DNA of 64,000 nt, taken from NCBI GenBank assembly GCA_903929795.1, contig CAIYWC010000091.1, positions 108,038-172,037 on the forward strand, read 5' to 3'. Each line of letters opens with the position of its first letter. Positions within the stretch are counted from its first letter, which is position 1. Shown in pieces: positions 28,606-37,594 of the stretch. This DNA comes from an uncultured Myxococcales bacterium. GTDB taxonomy: Bacteria > Myxococcota_A > UBA9042. A model generated the notes under the pieces. The model did not search any database and had not been told where the DNA came from. It saw only the letters and a list, made by a program, of their open reading frames with translations. The translations under genes were made by a program, and so were the position numbers.

Positions 28606-29343
28606 TTACCCCACCGTTTCAGCGTCGATGCGGTCCAGCCACGCCGTCAGCTCGCGCCGCTTCGCCAGCTCGGCGCCCTGCCACGGTGTCAGCGGCGTCC
28701 GTAGGCTGTGCAGCTGGCCAAAGACCGCCAGGTCCGCCACCGTCCGCACGTCGCCCAGCCAATAGCGCTGACCGGCGATGTGCGCCTCCAGGTCGTCCAG
28801 CACGGTCAGAAAGCGCTGCCAGCAGACCTCGCCACCGGCGCGCCAGACGTCGCGCGCGTGCAAGCCACCGACGACCCGCCTGCGAATCAGCCGTGGAATC
28901 AAGGCCTTGACCGGAATGGGCATCCCGCTGAAGTACGCCTCGCGCGTCAGCGGCCAGTTGCGATCATCCGCCCAGCGCGCCGCGACGAGAAAGCCGTTCA
29001 GCGTCGTGTCGGCAAATTCCTCCCACAGCCACGCGTCCGCGCGCTGCCGCGCCGTCAGCTCCGGCTGCAGCCGCCCCGGCGCCAGCTGCTCGATGCGGTG
29101 CAGGATCGCCGTCGAGTCGAACACCGCCTCGTCCGCCACCAGCAGCACCGGCACTTGTCCCAGCGGATTGAGGCGCTTGTGCGCGTCCGGACGGTCCGCC
29201 AGCCGCCGCTCGTAGGGCAGCTGTGCGAGCTTGAGCGCGCGGTGAATCTTGAGGCAAAACGGCGAGTACGACTCCACGTGCGGCAAACCGGGATCGGCCA
29301 GCTCGCACAGGGTCAGGATCGGAAGGGAACGCACAGTCGACAT
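28606..29343 (-). CDS. Glutathione S-transferase family protein
   Basis: A 245-residue protein with a thioredoxin-fold N-terminal domain (YSPFCLKIHRALKL, a CxxK-like site, then NPLGQVPVLL and the gamma-glutamyl contact DSTAI) and a helical C-terminal domain. It should conjugate or reduce small electrophiles with glutathione, although many bacterial members have other roles. ATG 29343 is chosen because AGGAG lies about 6 bases upstream; the longer frame to 29412 has no family sequence. It is followed after two bases by a WYL regulator. Confidence 0.9.
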   Translation of the reverse strand: MSTVRSLPILTLCELADPGLPHVESYSPFCLKIHRALKLAQLPYERRLADRPDAHKRLNPLGQVPVLLVADEAVFDSTAILHRIEQLAPGRLQPELTARQRADAWLWEEFADTTLNGFLVAARWADDRNWPLTREAYFSGMPIPVKALIPRLIRRRVVGGLHARDVWRAGGEVCWQRFLTVLDDLEAHIAGQRYWLGDVRTVADLAVFGQLHSLRTPLTPWQGAELAKRRELTAWLDRIDAETVG

Positions 29344-29439
29344 GGTCAGCTCCTGCAAAAGGGACGCATCAGCGCGTCCATGCAGGCGACAATGCCAAGG
29401 CCCTCCTGACACCGTCCTGTCAGGAGTGTCGGCGAGCCG

Positions 29440-30015
29440 TCAAAAAAGTTCCAGCGCGTCCGGGTCCAGATCCACGATTCTGAACGCCACCGCCGGCGGA
29501 AAACCCGCGCGTGCCAGCGCCGCCGCGTCCTTGTGCCGCCGTTCCTTGCGCTCCGCCTCCGGCCGATACGGTCCCAGCCGCCGCCGCCGCGCGAGCTGCA
29601 GCGCGGCCTGCCATTCAACCTGCCGCGGGTCGCCCAGATCCGCCAGCGCTTGGCGCACATCCCCGTCCTGGATGCCTTTTTGCCGCAGCCGAAACGCCAC
29701 TGCCCGCGGCGCCACCCCGCGTTGCGCCAGGCTCAACGCCGCGTTTTGGGCGTAGCGCGCGTCATCCAGCGCCCCGGCGCGCAGGAATTCCTCCACGATC
29801 GCGTCGACTTCGCGCTGCCAGCCCTGCGTCACGTCGCGTTCCTCGGCGTGCGCGCGCGCGGCCTTGTCGATGTGGCGCTTCAGCACGCGCCGCAGGTTGC
29901 TCGACGGACCGCCAAAACGGCTGACGTAATCCTCAGCAAGCTGACGCAGCCGCGCGCGGGTCGTCGGCGGCGGCGGGCGCTTGGGCTTGTGCAGATCGTC
30001 GTCAGCGTAGGCCAT
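29440..30015 (-). CDS. recX: Regulatory protein RecX
   Basis: A 191-residue helical protein of the RecX family, which binds RecA filaments and limits their activity. The most typical section is LDDARYAQNAALSLAQRGVA followed by a RLRQKGI helix, the first RecX repeat; a Lys/Arg-rich N-terminus and a variable C-terminus match other family members. recA is not adjacent in this window, unlike in many genomes. It stands alone between the GST and TlyA genes. Confidence 0.85.
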   Translation of the reverse strand: MAYADDDLHKPKRPPPPTTRARLRQLAEDYVSRFGGPSSNLRRVLKRHIDKAARAHAEERDVTQGWQREVDAIVEEFLRAGALDDARYAQNAALSLAQRGVAPRAVAFRLRQKGIQDGDVRQALADLGDPRQVEWQAALQLARRRRLGPYRPEAERKERRHKDAAALARAGFPPAVAFRIVDLDPDALELF

Positions 30016-30183
30016 GGCGCGATGGTCGGCGAGCCGGGGTTTCTTGGCAAGCGGCCGTCAGGGCTCGTGCGAGAACCACGCGATCAAGTCCCAGCGGTGT
30101 GTCGCCGGGCGTATCGCGCAGCGGGCGCACGTGGCGACCCGACGCCAAGCGTCCCACGCGACGGGGTCTTGCTGGACGGCGCG

Positions 30184-30993
30184 TCACCGGCGGTGGTCGT
30201 CCAGGCCCGCCACTTCCTCGGGCCGCTGCAGCAGCAGGAACACTTCGCGGTTACCCATCGGTCCGCTCAACTCGCTTTCCGCCGTCGCCAGCAGCGTCAA
30301 GCCCAGATCGCGCGCCGAATCCTGCACGGACTTGACCGCCTGCCAACGCGCGCCATCGTCCGCGACCACGCCGCCCGCGGGCACCAGGTGCGCCGGCAGC
30401 TCGAATTGCGGCTTGACCAGCACCAGCAGCCGACCACCTGGCCGCACAAGCCCCACCAGCACCGGCAGCACCGCGCGCGCGCCGATAAAGCTCACGTCCA
30501 TCACCAGCAGGTCGGCGGCCCACGGCAGCAGGTCGCGCGTGAGCGCCCGGGCGTGCGTGCGCTCCAGCACGGTCACGCGCGGGTCGCGCCGCAGCTTGTC
30601 GGCCAGCAGGCCGTGGCCCACGTCGATCGCGACCACGTGCGCCGCGCCGCGCTGCAGCAGGCAATCGGTAAAGCCGCCGGTCGACGCGCCGACGTCCGCG
30701 CAGTGCAGGCCCGTCACATCCAGGCCCAAGTGGCGCAGCGCGCCGTCCAGCTTGATGCCGCCGCGCGAGACAAACGGCATCGGCGGCCCGCCAATCAGCC
30801 GCACTGGCGCGTCCAGCGGCACCAGCGCGCCGGGCTTGTCCAGCTTGCGCTCGCCGACCATGACCTTGCCCGCCATCACCAGGCCTGCCGCCTCGCGCAA
30901 GTCGGCGGCCAGACCCGCGTGCACGAGCCGTTCGTCCAGCCGTTCGGTCCGCGTCTTGTGCGTCACAGCAGGCTCACTTTCCGGGTTGCGCAC
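30184..30993 (-). CDS. tlyA: TlyA family 16S/23S rRNA 2'-O-methyltransferase
   Basis: A 269-residue protein with an N-terminal S4 RNA-binding domain (RLDERLVHAGL through VMAGKVMVGERKLDKPG) and an FtsJ-like methyltransferase domain. The SAM-binding loop ADVGASTGGFTDCLL is complete, and VMDVSFIG and LVKPQFE carry the remaining K-D-K-E catalytic residues of the family. TlyA methylates ribosomal RNA at cytidine 2'-OH positions. GTG 30993 is chosen because GGGGAGG lies a few bases upstream; the frame continues to 31056 without support. xseB lies upstream on the same strand, a common pairing in deltaproteobacteria. Confidence 0.9.
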   Translation of the reverse strand: MRNPESEPAVTHKTRTERLDERLVHAGLAADLREAAGLVMAGKVMVGERKLDKPGALVPLDAPVRLIGGPPMPFVSRGGIKLDGALRHLGLDVTGLHCADVGASTGGFTDCLLQRGAAHVVAIDVGHGLLADKLRRDPRVTVLERTHARALTRDLLPWAADLLVMDVSFIGARAVLPVLVGLVRPGGRLLVLVKPQFELPAHLVPAGGVVADDGARWQAVKSVQDSARDLGLTLLATAESELSGPMGNREVFLLLQRPEEVAGLDDHRR

Positions 30994-31077
30994 GGTGCCT
31001 CCCCACGCAGCGCTGCGGACGGACAGCGTGCGGATGGGGTGCCAGACCCGGCGCAAAGGTTCACGGCCACCGCCGCG

Positions 31078-31350
31078 TCACGCGGGCTCGTCCAGCGGCT
31101 GGATCTCAGGCTTGTCCGGGGAACCGGCGATCTGCTCCAGCCGGTGCTCCGCAGCGTCCAGAATCGCGGCCGCCTTGCGCGAAATCGCCATCCCGGTGTC
31201 AAACGCCGCGAGGCTGTCTTCCAGCGACAGCTGCCCGGATTCCAGCTGCGCCACCAGCTTGTCCAGCTGGTCCACGAGCTTCTCGAACGACACCGGCGGC
31301 TCACTCGGCGCGGCGTCTGGCGGGGGAAACAAATCGGGCGTCTTGGCCAT
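31078..31350 (-). CDS. xseB: Exodeoxyribonuclease VII small subunit
   Basis: A 90-residue helical protein matching XseB: SFEKLVDQLDKLVAQLESGQ, then LSLEDSLAAFDTGM, the family signature. XseB joins XseA to form exonuclease VII, which degrades single-stranded DNA. xseA is not in the window. ATG 31350 is chosen because GAGAGG lies 6 bases upstream; ATG 31365 is also in frame. It lies 84 bases upstream of tlyA. Confidence 0.9.
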   Translation of the reverse strand: MAKTPDLFPPPDAAPSEPPVSFEKLVDQLDKLVAQLESGQLSLEDSLAAFDTGMAISRKAAAILDAAEHRLEQIAGSPDKPEIQPLDEPA

Positions 31351-31428
31351 GGCTGCCTCTCGCAATGCACCGCGGTTTGTAGCAGGTTGACCGCGCTGTG
31401 GCTAGATTGCAGATTTGCGGCGCAGTGC

Positions 31429-32808
31429 CTACGGGTGCTGCCCCCAGCCACCGGGCACGAGCCGCACGCCACGGTGGTCCAGCACCCACGCCGGCGGTTG
31501 CCACAGCAGACCGGGCCGCGGCGGCATCGTCCAGCGGCCTGGGTGCCACAGCCAGGCGCGGCCGTCCCAATACCACGCGCCCGCCAGCCAGACCGCGTCC
31601 GGCAACGGCGGAGGCGACCGCAGCTCCGCCCGCAGCTGTGGCGGCGCCGTCGGCGCGACCAGCGTGTCCTGCGCGGCGAGGTCCTGCGGCGGCACTTTCC
31701 ACCAGCCGCCCAGCCAGAACCACGCAAAGCCGGTCCACTGCCAGTAGCCGGTCACCCACTCCGCGTGCACCGACGGCTTGGGCGACGGCGTCTCCGTCTG
31801 CGGCGCCGGCGGCGGGCCATCGGCCGGGCGCGGCTGCGGCGCGGCGACGACCGTCGGGTGCGCGACCGGCGGCTGTGGCGTGGCTGCCGTTCGCGGCGCG
31901 TAATAGGCCTTCACGTAGGCGTCATAGCCGCCCTTGCCCCAACATTCCTCGTCTTCATGATGCTTCTGGCAGCGGTCGGCGCGCGCCTGACTCTCGGCCT
32001 GAACCTCTGCCTGGCGCTTCTGCGATTCAGCTTGCGCCTCCAGCCGCTGCTGGTGCAGCCACGCCATGTACTCGGCCTCGGGCACCGACGGCTGGGCCAC
32101 CTCGTGGACCAGCTGCAGCGTCGACCCGTCCCAGTCGTTGGGCTCCTGCGACCACAGCGACACCTCAAGCACCGCGTCCGCCGGCACTTGCGGCGTGCCG
32201 ACGTCGTCCAGGCTGGGCCAGGTGAACGCGACGATCCGCAAGTTGCGGTCACTTTCCGGCACCAAAACAAGGGCTTGCAGCGTCACCAGCTCAGCCGGCG
32301 CCACAGGCAGCGGCGGCTGCGGAGCCGGCGCGGCGGCGACAGGAACGGGCGGCAGCGGAGGTGGCGGCGGTCGCCAGCCTGGCGGCGGCGGTCGCCAGCC
32401 TGGCGGCAGCGCGGTGGGAGCCGGCGGTGGCGCGGGCGCAACCGTCATCGGCGGCGGCAGGGCGACGACCTCCGGGGGCCGCTCCACGCAGCGCTCGTTT
32501 TGCGGCTTCTCGTCAGCCTGGATATAGCTGTAGGTGCCGTTTTGCACCAGGTGCTCCGTCGCGAACCGACCCTCGGAAATCTGCTTGCCGGCCAGCTTGA
32601 CCGTGTACCGGCCGACGACCGCGTGGCGGGCAAAACCCACCACCGTCAGCTTTTCGCCCCAGCGCGCGCCTTTGAGCCGCGTCGTCAGCGTGAACGGCCC
32701 TTGGCCACACGGCGCCGAGAAACCGAACGCCTGAGCGGCGTCCTCGCGGTATTGCAAGTACGGCGAACAGGCGGCGGCGAAGATCAAGGACCAGATGGCG
32801 CGGCGCAT
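31429..32808 (-). CDS. Lipoprotein with C-terminal WXXGXW repeats
   Basis: A 459-residue lipoprotein whose short signal ends in IFAAAC. An N-terminal domain (about 20-110) is followed by a Pro-rich linker with a stretch of tandem PPPGWRPP units, a second domain, a coiled stretch of Gln/Glu/Arg (QQRLEAQAESQKRQ), another Pro-rich linker, and a C-terminal section rich in Trp (GYWQWTGFAWFWLGGWW, AGAWYWDGRAWLWHPGRW). The last is the WXXGXW repeat found in many myxobacterial secreted proteins. The function is not known. Confidence 0.8.
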   Translation of the reverse strand: MRRAIWSLIFAAACSPYLQYREDAAQAFGFSAPCGQGPFTLTTRLKGARWGEKLTVVGFARHAVVGRYTVKLAGKQISEGRFATEHLVQNGTYSYIQADEKPQNERCVERPPEVVALPPPMTVAPAPPPAPTALPPGWRPPPPGWRPPPPPLPPVPVAAAPAPQPPLPVAPAELVTLQALVLVPESDRNLRIVAFTWPSLDDVGTPQVPADAVLEVSLWSQEPNDWDGSTLQLVHEVAQPSVPEAEYMAWLHQQRLEAQAESQKRQAEVQAESQARADRCQKHHEDEECWGKGGYDAYVKAYYAPRTAATPQPPVAHPTVVAAPQPRPADGPPPAPQTETPSPKPSVHAEWVTGYWQWTGFAWFWLGGWWKVPPQDLAAQDTLVAPTAPPQLRAELRSPPPLPDAVWLAGAWYWDGRAWLWHPGRWTMPPRPGLLWQPPAWVLDHRGVRLVPGGWGQHP

Positions 32809-32859
32809 GGACGGCTCCCCAATGGCTGCCAGCGAGAACGCGCGGCGGCGGCGAACAAT

Positions 32860-33408
32860 TCAGCGGCGCGGTGACGGGTCGTCCAGCTTGCGGATCGCGG
32901 CGTCCAGCGCGGCACGGACGGCGGCATCCGTCTCACGGGCGCGTTGCTGGACCGCCAACGCGCGCGCGTGCGGGCGATCCGCGAGGTAGTTCAGGCCGCG
33001 CGCCGTCGCGGAACGGACGACCGCCGCGGGATCCGCCAGCAGCGCCGCCACGGTCCCGTCGACGTCCGCCGGATGCCGCCTCGCCGGACCCGCGAGCCAC
33101 GCCAGCGACGTCGTCGCGCGCAGGCCATCGTCGTCCAGCCGCAGCAGCTTGTGCAGGCGCGCTTCGCTCGGCGCGTCGTCCAGCAGACTCATCAGGCCAA
33201 TCGCGCGGTTGCGCACGAATCCGACCTCCTTGGGATTGCGCACGACCTGCTCCAGCAACGCCGCGACCTGCGGGCCACCCGCGCGCCGGAGCTGCGCCGG
33301 CGTCGGCGCGGAATCCAGCGCCTGCAGCCAGTTGCGCAGCGGCGTCGGGACCTCTGCCGCGGCCAGCGGCAGCGCGACCAACAGGCATGCCAGAATCCAA
33401 GCGCGCAC
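32860..33408 (-). CDS. Exported HEAT-repeat-like protein
   Basis: A 182-residue protein with a signal peptide (RAWILACLLVALPLAAAE) and helical repeats of HEAT type (for example VAALLADPAAVVRSATARGL). It would lie in the periplasm as a protein-binding scaffold. GTG 33408 is chosen because GGAGG is 5 bases upstream; the frame extends to 33438 without support. It lies between a WXXGXW lipoprotein and a metzincin-type protease on the same strand; the three may be one operon. Confidence 0.72.
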   Translation of the reverse strand: MRAWILACLLVALPLAAAEVPTPLRNWLQALDSAPTPAQLRRAGGPQVAALLEQVVRNPKEVGFVRNRAIGLMSLLDDAPSEARLHKLLRLDDDGLRATTSLAWLAGPARRHPADVDGTVAALLADPAAVVRSATARGLNYLADRPHARALAVQQRARETDAAVRAALDAAIRKLDDPSPRR

Positions 33409-33459
33409 GGGAACCTCCGGGAGCCGATGGTGCGGCATCGCCGCGCGGGTGTCGAGGTG

Positions 33460-34824
33460 CTACGGCCGCACCCAGGGCCCGCCCAGCACGACCGCACCCT
33501 GCTGCGGCGTCAGCGCCAGGTAGGCCGGGTCGGGCGCGTAATACATCAGGTTTTCTGGCGTCGTCGGCGTGTCCGGCAGGCGATCCGCGATGGGCACGTC
33601 GCCCTGCGCGGCGGCCTCCACGGTGTGGTACAGCCCCAGGAAATGGCCGATTTCGTGCGCCATCACCACGCCCAGGATGTCGGGCGCGTCGTATTTCAGC
33701 GCCAGCACCAGGCCCGTGCGCAGCCCACCCACCGTCAGCGGTCCCGGCAAGCCGGCGGTAAAGCCCGCCGCTGGCACAAGTCCGTTGCTCGTCTGCAAGT
33801 CCACGGATTCAAGCAGGAAAATTGGAATCCCCGGCGGCTGGCCCGCGGCAAGTGCCAGGAGCGCCGCAAGCTGCGCGTCCGTCCCGTCATCATGGGTCAC
33901 ATCCAGCGCCGGCGCCGGCACGTCAAAGTAGCGCACCTGCCCCAGCTTCACGCCGACCTGCGCCCACGCCTGCACCACGGTTTCCAGCGCCGCACGCACG
34001 CGCGGGTGCGCTGGCGCCGTCGCCGCCGTGATGCCACGCGCGCCCGTCAGACACAGGTTCAGGTCAATCGTCCCCGCATGCACGTCTGGCTTGCGCATCA
34101 GGTCGACCTGGACGTCCAGCGTCGTGGCGGTCGGCTGGCGGGCGTCGCTCTGCGGATCGTAGTCGAACGCGAAGGTGCGCAGCCGCCACGGGCCCGGCGG
34201 CACCGGCACTTGCGGCGCGTTGGGCACCAGGAACGCCGCTTGCCAGGCGGACGCGCGCACGCGTTCCTGGCCGTCCAGATACAGCCACGGCTGATCGGCC
34301 AGCTGCAGCCAATCGCCTGGGACAATCGGCTCATCGGCGCCGACCAGCTCCGCCAGCTGCAGCAGGTGGCCCGCGGGCGCGGTCAGCTGGATCTGCAGCG
34401 AAGTCGTGCCGAGCGGAACCGTGAACGGGATCGACTCCGCCCAGCCGTTCGCCGCCGTCTGCGTGGCCCCAACCGCAAGGTGCGCCGTCCAGCCGTCGTT
34501 TGGCCAGGCGTTGGCGACCACATCTGCAGCGGCGTCAACGCCTTGAACATCGGAAACATCCGTTTGTGATTGCGATGTTGCACACGACAGCAAAAAATTT
34601 GCGACCAGCACCGCGGCCAACCGGAATAGCCGGCGCGCGCGAGGCGTTGTGCCTGTGTGCCCGCCGTGGCGTTCCTCCCTGCGCCGCGTTGAAAGGGCAA
34701 AGCCATCGCGACTGCCTGGGTCAGAACCCGACCCTCCCCCAAAAAGAACTGGCCCAGGCAGCCCGCGATCGTGCGCCCGAGTTCCTCGCGCTGTGGTCGT
34801 CCGCCGATCCATCTGCCTCCGCAC
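33460..34824 (-). CDS. Lipoprotein metalloprotease with HExxHxxGxxH motif
   Basis: The C-terminal part carries the full extended zinc motif HEIGHFLGLYH (near residue 388) followed by ENLMYY with a Met-turn, which marks metzincin-type proteases. A lipoprotein signal lies at about residues 62-81 of the frame (RARRLFRLAAVLVANFLLSC), so the mature protein is anchored in a membrane. Between them is a beta-rich region. The N-terminal 60 residues before the signal look non-coding; the frame has no good start near the signal, only a TTG at 34620 that would leave no positive n-region, so the true start is uncertain. Confidence 0.7.
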   Translation of the reverse strand: MRRQMDRRTTTARGTRAHDRGLPGPVLFGGGSGSDPGSRDGFALSTRRREERHGGHTGTTPRARRLFRLAAVLVANFLLSCATSQSQTDVSDVQGVDAAADVVANAWPNDGWTAHLAVGATQTAANGWAESIPFTVPLGTTSLQIQLTAPAGHLLQLAELVGADEPIVPGDWLQLADQPWLYLDGQERVRASAWQAAFLVPNAPQVPVPPGPWRLRTFAFDYDPQSDARQPTATTLDVQVDLMRKPDVHAGTIDLNLCLTGARGITAATAPAHPRVRAALETVVQAWAQVGVKLGQVRYFDVPAPALDVTHDDGTDAQLAALLALAAGQPPGIPIFLLESVDLQTSNGLVPAAGFTAGLPGPLTVGGLRTGLVLALKYDAPDILGVVMAHEIGHFLGLYHTVEAAAQGDVPIADRLPDTPTTPENLMYYAPDPAYLALTPQQGAVVLGGPWVRP

Positions 34825-34949
34825 CGATCGTCAACTTTCCTGCAACGAACGCAAGTCCACCCTTGCGCGCTGCCGGCCGCTGCGGCATATGACACGTGAC
34901 GCGGCGCGTTATCGACACATTTCAGAAACAAATCAGGCCTCACTCAGAC

Positions 34950-36326
34950 ATGACGATCGACTCGCAAGCCAACAAAACCAAACCGCTTGTCGCCATGATC
35001 GCGTTTGGCTTCGTGGCGATTTGGGCCGCGCTCACGCCGCCTGCCGGTCCCAGCAGCGCCACCGCCCAGCTCAACAGCGGCGACACCGCGTGGATGCTCA
35101 CCGCCAGCGCGCTCGTGCTGCTAATGACGCCTGGGCTGTCGTTTTTCTACGGCGGCATGGTCCGCGGCAAGAACGTGCTGTCCACGATGCTGCAGAGCTA
35201 CATCGCGATGGGCGTCGTCAGCGTGCTCTGGGTCGTCGTCGGCTTTTCGCTTGCGTTTGGCGACTCGATCGGCGGCATCATCGGCAACCCGCTGACATTC
35301 CTGATGATGCGCGGCGTCGACGGCGATCCGCACCCGGTGCTCTCGCCGACATTTCCGCTGGCGCTGTTCGCGATTTTCCAAATGAAATTCGCGATCATCA
35401 CGCCCGCGCTCATCACCGGCAGCTTCGCCGAGCGCGTGCGGTTTTCGACCTACATCTGGTTCATCGGCCTGTTCACCGTGTTCATCTATTGCCCGTTGGC
35501 GCACATGACCTGGCATCCGGACGGCCTGCTGCACAAGTTTGGCGTGCTGGATTTTGCCGGCGGGACGGTCGTGCACATGTCGGCGGGGCTGGCGGCGCTC
35601 GCGGGCGCGCTTGTGCTCGGTCCGCGCCACGACCACCGGCAGGGCGAGCAGCACCGCCCGGCGCATATCCCGTTTGTCCTGCTGGGCACCGGCATGCTCT
35701 GGTTTGGCTGGTTTGGCTTCAACGCCGGCTCCGCGCTGGGCGCCAACACCGTCGCCGTTCACGCTTTCCTGACGACAAACACCGCGACAGCGTCCGCCAT
35801 GATCGCCTGGCTGCTTTTTGACGGCGTGCGCGGCGGCAAGGCAACGGCGATGGGCGCGTGCATCGGCGCCGTCGTCGGCCTTGTCGCGATCACGCCGGCC
35901 GCCGGCTACGTCAGCACCGGCTCCAGCATCTTCATCGGCGCGTTTTCCGCAGTGATTTCCAACCTCGCCGTGCATTGGAAGAGCCGCACGGAAGTGGACG
36001 ACACGCTGGACGTTTTCCCGTGTCACGGCGTCGGCGGCATCGTCGGGATGATCCTGACCGGCGTCCTCGCCGACAAAACCGTGAATGCCGGCGGCGACAA
36101 CGGCCTGCTGCACGGCAATCCGACGCTGCTGGTCCACCACCTGATCGCGCTTGTCGCGGTCGCGGTCGGTGTGCTGGCGGGCAGTTGGCTGATTTTCAAG
36201 GCGTTGGATGCGTTCACGCCGCTGCGCGTGACGCCGGAGCAGGAAGCGCTTGGACTCGACCTCAGCCAGCACGGAGAGTCGATCCTCGACGCCGACCCGG
36301 TGCAGACCGCACACGAGACATGCTGA
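34950..36326 (+). CDS. amt: Ammonium transporter
   Basis: A 458-residue membrane protein of the Amt/MEP/Rh family with about 11 membrane helices. The signature GLSFFYGGMVRGKN lies in the second helix region, and the two pore histidines appear in VVHMSAG (near 209) and FPCHGVGGIVG (near 358). It takes up ammonium or ammonia. No glnK (PII) gene follows, unlike in many genomes, so its regulation is not shown here. ATG 34950 is chosen because the hydrophobic region starts soon after; ATG 34896 is in frame upstream. Confidence 0.95.
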   Translation: MTIDSQANKTKPLVAMIAFGFVAIWAALTPPAGPSSATAQLNSGDTAWMLTASALVLLMTPGLSFFYGGMVRGKNVLSTMLQSYIAMGVVSVLWVVVGFSLAFGDSIGGIIGNPLTFLMMRGVDGDPHPVLSPTFPLALFAIFQMKFAIITPALITGSFAERVRFSTYIWFIGLFTVFIYCPLAHMTWHPDGLLHKFGVLDFAGGTVVHMSAGLAALAGALVLGPRHDHRQGEQHRPAHIPFVLLGTGMLWFGWFGFNAGSALGANTVAVHAFLTTNTATASAMIAWLLFDGVRGGKATAMGACIGAVVGLVAITPAAGYVSTGSSIFIGAFSAVISNLAVHWKSRTEVDDTLDVFPCHGVGGIVGMILTGVLADKTVNAGGDNGLLHGNPTLLVHHLIALVAVAVGVLAGSWLIFKALDAFTPLRVTPEQEALGLDLSQHGESILDADPVQTAHETC

Positions 36327-36432
36327 CCTGCGACGCGTCCCCGGCGCAGTTGCGCAGCCCCGTTTGATCGCCCGCGCAGATCGCGACCCCGCAGCTTGTG
36401 CCCGCCGTCGGCGTGGGCTACACCGTGGCGCC

Positions 36433-37011
36433 ATGCCGCGCTGGCTCGCCATCCTCACCGTCCTGCTCGCTGCGCGCTCTGCGTTCGCGCGCGACTATGA
36501 CCGCAATGACGTGGCGGAACGCGAAATCTCCATTGGTTATGGACTCTCGCCGATGGACGTCGACGCGCGCCCGCCGGTGTTTTGCACCGACGTTCCCACG
36601 GTTGTCTGCGCGCCCAACATCCAGCGCGCCACGGTGCTGATGGTCCGCGGCACGGCCCGCAAGCATATCCGGCGGTTCTACCTGTCCGTCGAAGTCGAGC
36701 TGGGCGCGACGTTGCCAGTCGGTGATTTTCCGGCGCATCCCTGGCTGGGCGGGGGCGGCGCGGTAGGCCTGGAGACGTCCGACAATGGCTGGGACGTCCT
36801 GCGCGGCTACGCGGAGATCGGCGTGCTGGCGGCGTGGGCCGATACGCGCCTGGCTGAGACCTTGGCGTTCACGTCTGAAGTCGGCGTGCGCTACCAGCTC
36901 CTCAACGCGGAACGACCGCATCTGGTGCTGAACCTGGGCCTGCGTGTCATGTACAATTTCACGTACTTCGGCGTGATGAGCTTTGCCGGCGTGGGCTGGA
37001 CGTTTGACTGA
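36433..37011 (+). CDS. Small outer-membrane beta-barrel protein
   Basis: A 192-residue exported protein with a signal peptide (AILTVLLAARSAFA). The mature part has alternating aromatic and hydrophobic strands (RRFYLSVEVELGATL, YAEIGVLAAW, YNFTYFGVMSFAGV) and ends in VGWTFD, close to the typical C-terminal beta signal, so an 8-strand barrel is likely. The function is not known. It is the first of four same-strand genes (to 41652). Confidence 0.7.
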   Translation: MPRWLAILTVLLAARSAFARDYDRNDVAEREISIGYGLSPMDVDARPPVFCTDVPTVVCAPNIQRATVLMVRGTARKHIRRFYLSVEVELGATLPVGDFPAHPWLGGGGAVGLETSDNGWDVLRGYAEIGVLAAWADTRLAETLAFTSEVGVRYQLLNAERPHLVLNLGLRVMYNFTYFGVMSFAGVGWTFD

Positions 37012-37201
37012 CGGCCAAACACGTACCCATCCGTGGCGCACGCAGTTCCAGGCGAGCCGTGAGCGCGCCCGCAGGCGGCTGAAGGGAGCGTACTTGCCGC
37101 ACGTGACCACGGCCGCCGAGGACGTAAGCCGCGGATCGACGGAAATGCGTGATGCCATGCGCCACCGTGACAGCGCGCCGATGACGCGGTACAGTGCCGC
37201 C

Positions 37202-37594
37202 ATGCGTCGGCGCGGCTTTTTGCAGTGTATCGCCCTTGGCTCGCTTGCCGCGGTGCTGCCGTGGCGGGATCGGCCGGGCTGGCAGATCGATGGCGAATCG
37301 ACCTCGCCGGGTGCGCGGCTGCGCGTTGACCTGGCTGCAGACGTGCCGGTCGGTGCGACGTTGGGCCTGACCGTGCAGCACGAGGGGCGCAACGGCACGC
37401 GGACTACGTCCCAGCACGGCGAATTCGCGGTCAGCGCCGGCCAGCAACTGGAGCTCGTGACCCCGTACCCGTACACGGACCTGATCGCCGGCACGTACGC
37501 CATACAGCTGACCTTGCGCGACGGGCGCAACCGCGTGCTGGACCGCTGCGACGCCGGCAGCTACGCGATTCGCCGCTTCCGGTTCAGCGCATGA
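37202..37594 (+). CDS. Tat-exported small protein
   Basis: A 130-residue protein with a twin-arginine signal (RRRGFLQCIALGSLAAV). The remaining 100 residues look like one beta-sandwich domain (for example LGLTVQHEGRNGTRTT), ending in FRFSA. I do not recognise a family. Its TGA overlaps the next ATG as ATGA (37591-37594), so both proteins are co-translated. Confidence 0.7.
   Translation: MRRRGFLQCIALGSLAAVLPWRDRPGWQIDGESTSPGARLRVDLAADVPVGATLGLTVQHEGRNGTRTTSQHGEFAVSAGQQLELVTPYPYTDLIAGTYAIQLTLRDGRNRVLDRCDAGSYAIRRFRFSA

Noticed and set aside
29533..32874. A 1113-residue plus-strand frame
   Set aside because: It runs antisense through recX, tlyA, xseB and a lipoprotein gene, all with clear family motifs. 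The frame is Arg/His/Gln-rich, as expected for antisense of GC-rich genes.
34620..34950. Sigma-54 promoter before the ammonium transporter
   Set aside because: Such promoters are common before amt, but no TGGCAC-N5-TTGC match was found in this interval.
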